From Ophiodon elongatus (taxonomy: Eukaryota; Chordata; Actinopteri; Perciformes; Hexagrammidae), in contig JACSYO010002159.1 of NCBI GenBank assembly GCA_016806645.1, forward strand, positions 9,818,501 to 9,882,500: a DNA stretch of 64,000 nucleotides. The letters run 5' to 3'. Position 1 is the first letter of the stretch, and the number at the start of each line of letters is the position of its first letter. Below, piece by piece: positions 59,153 to 64,000 of this stretch. The notes beneath the pieces are model-generated. The model saw only the letters and a program-made list of their open reading frames with translations, was not told where the DNA came from and did no database searches. The position numbers and the translations under genes were made by a program.

Positions 59153-62100
59153 TTAGGATTGACTTTTGTTCATTAAATGTTTCTTGGTGTTTTTCTCTGG
59201 CTTAAACAATATGATGAAACACTTTGGAGCAAATATACACAATATGAGTCCAAAACTGGAGGCAAGAATGGCAAATATCTCCACAGCCACAGTAAATTTA
59301 CCAGGAGAACTGACATATGCTGGGATAAAGGTGACCCAGACTGCACAGAATATCAGCATGCTGAAGGTGATAAGCTTGGCTTCATTAAAATTATCAGGTA
59401 GTTTCCGGGCTAGGACAGCTAACACAAAGCAAAAGACAGCCAGCAGGCCGATGTAACCGAGCACAGCCCAGAACCCAATAGCTGAGCCTAATGCACACTC
59501 CAGGATGATTCTCTCCTTGTACGTGGTTAGGTTTTTCCTTGGAAAAGGAGGACTAAGAAACAACCAAAGAGTACATATTATAACTTGAATGAAAGTGAAA
59601 AACAGTACAGTCATTCTTTGCTGTGGTAGACCAAACCATTTCATAACATTAGGACCTGGGAGAGTGGCTTTGAATGCCATTAAAACAACTATTGTTTTTC
59701 CAAGAACACAAGACATACAGAGGACAAAGGTGATCCCAAACGCTGTGTGGCGCAGCATGCAGGACCACTCAGAGGGCGCTCCAAAGAAAGTTAATGAGCA
59801 TAAGAAACAGAGAGTCAGAGAGAAGAGCAGCAAGAAGCTCAGCTCAGAGTTGTTGGCTCTGACAATCGGGGATGTCCTGTGACGGTGGAACACAGCCGCT
59901 GTTATAATGGCAAGACAGGCACCACCAACTGAGAATGCAGCCAGGATGATTCCTAGGGCCTCATTGAAGGAAAGAAACTCTACAGGCTTGGGGAGACAAG
60001 TGTCTCTCTTTGCATTAGGCCAAAATTCCATGGGGCAAGGGAAACAATCAGGGGAATCTGAAAAAATACAACAAAAATGGCTTTTAGCAGTCGTAGTAGA
60101 TTATTGATGTTGTGTAGTAGATATGCATTTGGAGAAACAATACCTGTAGCATTGCTGATCTCCCCCTTAGGACACGGTATACAATCATAACAGCAGATGG
60201 GTTTTCCTTTCTGCAGCACTTTACGAGTTCCTGCAGGACAGCTGTCAGTGCACACTGACACAGGCACCTGGCACATAGATACAAACAAACTCACACATAT
60301 TCAGGTGTGCTTCAAAGCTCTGAGGATGAAAGGATATGTTCAGATTATTTTCAAATTGTCTAAAAACAATAATAGCATGTCAATATGTGTACATATATTC
60401 TATCAATGCAACTGCTGCTATAAACATTCCACAGTTGTGGAAAAAAAGTTCAGCCCAAGAAAATATTATGCTTCAGCAGGCCAGACTGGATAAAGCAAGC
60501 AGTTATCTTCCAAAACTACAGTCTTTTTGTACAATCTCCTGTTTTTTGTTTATATTCCTGCACAATAACTCATTTAAGTTGGATGTCTGACTGAAAATAA
60601 TTTAACTTGTGAACAGATCTCTTTACAGCCTGTATGGACTAGAGAAACAGGGACCAAAAACACATATCAACAAATCTGACATTGAAATATCTTATCATAT
60701 GAATTTTGGGCTCCCTACTTGTGAGCCACCCTCCACCCAGGTGATGTTCCTATTGATACGGAATTCTTGGCCCACTGGCAGTGATGCATCGTAGTGCCCC
60801 ACTGTCACCAACTCAATGCTCCCACTCTCACTTTGTTGCCAGTTAATCAGCTCGTATCTGGCCACAGGATCCCCGTTGGAATCAAATGACACATCATAAC
60901 CATTTTGGGAAAACTTAACTTTCTTCAACTGTGTAATAACCTGTGAGCATGAAGTAATGGAAGACAGAGAGGGGAAAAAAAGAAACAATGTATAATAAAA
61001 TTAATATTTCATTGAGGAAAATTTACAGTATGGCAAAAAAAAAGGATTTTGACATATTTGTTTTTACTGACCTGTTTGGACTCTATGCTGGTGGGTTTGT
61101 CACATTGAGTTACAGAATTTGTTTCCTGACACACTGCATTATGAATTGCATGTGCTATTGCATAAACAGCCTTATACACCATGTTAGTTATTCGGAGCTG
61201 AGATATGTCAGTGTACGGGCTCTGGATCGCCTCTATGTCTTCAGTTCCATCACACGCATTCTTGTCTGTGAGTGCTGCTAAAAACACACAAAGACACAGG
61301 AAGGTGTTTTTTAGCCTTGACAATTATATCATTCTTTCTCATGTATAATGTTCTTTTTTAGTGTTATTTAACCTGCAAAACCGTACTTAAAAACTCTTGT
61401 ATCTAAATTATTTTAATTCACTCATAAAACGTGTTTATTTTCCATTACAATTTAAAATACTTTTTTGCCGACATGTCTTCATCTGTTTTTGTATTTACAA
61501 CCTTGTCCATATCAGAACATGTTGTCAGGATTTTTTTTTATTTTCCTTGAAAAGCAGAGTGCCTTAACTTGACATGAAAGATCCTCATATCAAGTTAGAT
61601 TATTCACAGAGATGAATCTTATTTCCACGTCATGTCTATTTTCAATAACAATAGATTTCCCGTTAAATCACTCAGGGACTGGGTTGTTAAAGCAGCTGCT
61701 TCTCCAGTCATGCAGAATGAAAACACGCAACACAGATAAGACCCAACTGTGAGTGTCAGTTGTGTTAAAGATCAGCAAAACTTTCTCACCTTTTCTCAGC
61801 CTGCAGTTGAATGCATCCTCCCAGAACTCAGTAAGCACTGGAGAGGCAGCTACTTCAGAGGGAGAGAGATCCAGCAGGAAGTCTCTCAGACCTGGGATGA
61901 CAGATCGCTCAATGCCAAATCCGACTGCTCCAGCACAGAAACTGAAGCTCAGCATGTCTGGGTCAGTTAACCAGGACTCACTGCCTATCCACTGGCGAGG
62001 TGGAGAGGGCTTGAGCAACAGCTCCTCCAGCAGAATCCGCAAGTCTCCAGAGGCTGTAAATGAAACAATAACCATAGCTGTCGACCTGGAGAGAAATAAA

Positions 62101-63697
62101 AGTGCATTTTATTACACCACTATTAACAAAATATATTACAAAATATTTGTATGTATGTATGGAGATAGTTTAAACAGTTTTTGGTCCCACTCAATTTGCC
62201 TCTAAGGTAAGAAAATACTCTTCAATCTCATACTTTACAAAACATTGTTGTAGATTTGTGTGCAGAAGATCAGTGTAAGCAAAGGGAACATAAGCACATA
62301 ATCAGTGAATATAAAAACCTGCGGATAATGTCAGCTACTCTCTGGATCCTGCTACGTGGGTGGTACTTATAGAAAGATTCGGAATATTCCACACAGATCC
62401 CCTCTTTGTGTGCTGCGTCCAGGAAAGACGCCATGCCATTGTTTCCATAATCTGAATCCGATCGGATAGCACCTATCCAAGTCCAACCAAAGTGTTTTAC
62501 CAGCTTTGCCAGGGCGTCAGCCTGGAACTGGTCACTCGGGATTGTTCTGAAGAAATTCGGGTACTGCTGCTTATCGGACAGGCATGCACAGGTGGCAAAG
62601 TAACTAACCTAAAGGAACACAACAGTGTAATTTTTTAACAAGACGGACACAAATTAGCACTGTCTATTAAACACATATTTTTTAGAAATTAAAAATATTT
62701 ACTTGAGGAATGTTGAAGGGTCCGATGACGCGAGAAATGCTGATGGATGGCGTGGACCCAGCCTCACCAACAATGGCCATCACTTTACCAGATTGAGAAC
62801 AATTGTCGCCGGTGAAAAACACCGGGTCCAGTCCGCTTGAAAGCTGGAATGCCACATGCACAGCTACAGGCACAGAGTCGCACGAGTCGTAGATCTGATA
62901 ACCGAGTTTGATGCCCGGCAGCAGCTCCGTGCTGTTGTTAATCTCCTCGATGGCGAAGATCATTGCGCGTGAGAAGCGCAGGTCACGTGTTTTAATGCTG
63001 TACACGGAAATACACACAGTTCTGTAACTGTATAAATATGGCTTTCATATGAGGAAAATTCACAATTTGCACATAAATACACAATACGGGAGAACTGAAC
63101 ACCAAAAATCACAACACAGAATTAGAGCCTAATCCAACATGCACAATAATCATAATGCATAGAATAACAATAGTTAGCTAATTAAAAATACATTTTTAGT
63201 TTTCATAATGTTTTCAGTTAAGAAATACAAAGAAAATCTACTACAATTCTCTCCTATTTTAAGAAACATAATACGTATTTTTGTAATGCCCAAATACTAA
63301 TGCATTAAAATATAAAATAAAAATATAAACATTTCCATGCCCACAGAGTAACATCCTCTTAGCGCCCACTTCTCCCTCTTACTAACCTTCCTGAGCATCT
63401 TAGTGGATCAGGCATGGTGGTGTAGTTATGCTTCACTCTGTGCATGGAGTAATGTATGGAGAAACTCCCACCAATAACGTAGTCACCATCCATTGAGAAA
63501 GCAGGTAGACGAGTGGTACCCTGCAGCTTACATTTCACAGATGAGGTCTCAGTGCTGACCCCAACACCAGTCCTATCCTCTGTAAGCTCAGCCCTTTGTT
63601 TCACACCATCCCCAGAACCATTAAAGACAAGAGCTGAGTTCAGCTCAAACAAACTCAGCGACAGGATCAAGCCAATAAAGAGAGCTGAGATCTCCAT
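59153..63697 (-). CDS. OlfC/V2R-like class C GPCR, gene 9 (complete, 882 aa)
   Basis: Exons: E1 63387-63697, E2 62703-62997, E3a 62319-62608, E3b 61790-62085, E4 61072-61277, E5 60719-60940, E6 60144-60267, E7 59153-60057. All lengths are array-standard and all junctions fit. Distinct residues: SIKTRDLRFSRAMIFAIEEINNS in exon 2, IGYQIYDSCDSVPV-type change (DSCDS) near its middle, KVLLIFNTTDTHSW just beyond the E3b donor, and TFFGAPSEWSC with TVLFFTF in exon 7. The 3' half of exon 7 and the spacer are close to gene 5 (shared GLPQQRM and WLFLSPPFP). It lies upstream of a dead gene and downstream of nothing visible, so the array probably continues to the right. Confidence 0.92.
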
Positions 63698-63738
63698 CCC
63701 TCAACTGTCCTCAAGTGGGCATACTGTGTTTTTACTGG

Positions 63739-63798
63739 TTTATATAGATTTTCAGACAATGCTTCCCTCTTACTGTACGTCAGCTTACTGTACGTTAG
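63739..63798 (-). promoter_or_regulatory. Promoter block of gene 9
   Basis: TATA at 63739-63746; proximal repeat TACTGTACGTCAG at 63771-63783 is perfect; the distal copy at 63786-63798 reads TACTGTACGTTAG, as in gene 6. Confidence 0.6.
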
Positions 63799-64000
63799 GG
63801 AGATGATGCTCTTACCCAGTGGTCTTTGATTAATTCTTGTTCAAGTTTTTTTTGTGAGTTGTGTGCAATATAATCTGCACCAAGTGCCCTTGTCTTTTTT
63901 CTCTTTTTAAAAGTTACCATTGTAAACACTAAATATATTCTTAATTAAGTCATATAACCTTACACCTTTTTCGCTGTGTTTAGCTCATATTACAGTTAGG

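Noticed and set aside
15546..63697. Alternative identities: calcium-sensing receptor, metabotropic glutamate or T1R taste receptor
   Set aside because: The large tandem array, the 882-residue size with a short tail after PKCFIILFKPEKN, and the overall motif pattern fit OlfC/V2R receptors; CaSR and mGluR have long tails, and T1R genes do not form such arrays.
1..64000. tRNA, rRNA, other structured RNA genes or CRISPR-like arrays
   Set aside because: No clover-leaf, rRNA core or spaced repeat array was recognised by eye on either strand.

Overview
The window is vertebrate nuclear DNA and, on balance, teleost fish. It holds a head-to-tail array of class C G-protein-coupled receptor genes of the OlfC / vomeronasal type-2 (V2R-like) family, all on the minus strand, mixed with fish-type retrotransposon wreckage (CR1/L2-like LINE and Ty3/gypsy pol). 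Assignment to fish is inferred from the OlfC-like proteins and the transposon families; no species marker is visible.

Receptor array. Six complete genes can be spliced from the sequence with consistent GT/AG sites and phases: gene 3 (15546-20199), gene 4 (21220-25957), gene 5 (26977-31849), gene 6 (34173-38997), gene 7 (40007-44829) and gene 9 (59153-63697). Each has eight coding exons (311, 295, 290, 296, 203 or 206, 222, 124 and 905 nt) and encodes 881-882 residues: signal peptide, Venus-flytrap ligand-binding domain, nine-cysteine domain and seven-helix domain. Gene 1 is cut by the left edge and only exon 1 is present. Genes 2 and 8 are 3'-truncated pseudogenes that are copies of each other. 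A lone exon-2 fragment survives at 1142-1277 and at 45316-45451. Without insertions, each start codon lies about 1.02 kb from the stop codon of the next gene upstream. A conserved promoter block (TATA box 42-49 bp upstream of ATG, then two TGACGTACAGTA repeats) precedes every gene.

Retrotransposon islands. At 1278-12278 and 45452-55884 the array is interrupted by the same composite: a 5' LINE fragment (+), fused in frame to a Ty3/gypsy pol (+), a non-coding spacer, and a second gypsy pol in the opposite orientation (-). All are broken by stops and frameshifts. The composite removed the 3' exons of genes 2 and 8.

Large-scale structure. About 15 kb at the left (1 to about 15540) recurs at 44174 to about 59150, with a few substitutions and private indels. 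Smaller near-identical blocks between neighbouring genes show that exons are being shuffled by gene conversion or unequal crossing over; gene 7 is a mosaic of genes 5 and 6 with a breakpoint inside exon 5. The 2.3-kb spacer between genes 5 and 6 holds a solo LTR with a 5-bp target duplication inside the promoter repeat, and an unclassified insertion of about 0.8 kb.

The intact genes would act as independent chemoreceptors of olfactory neurons. No operon-like or multi-gene pathway is present. I see no RNA genes, CRISPR arrays or prokaryotic signals.
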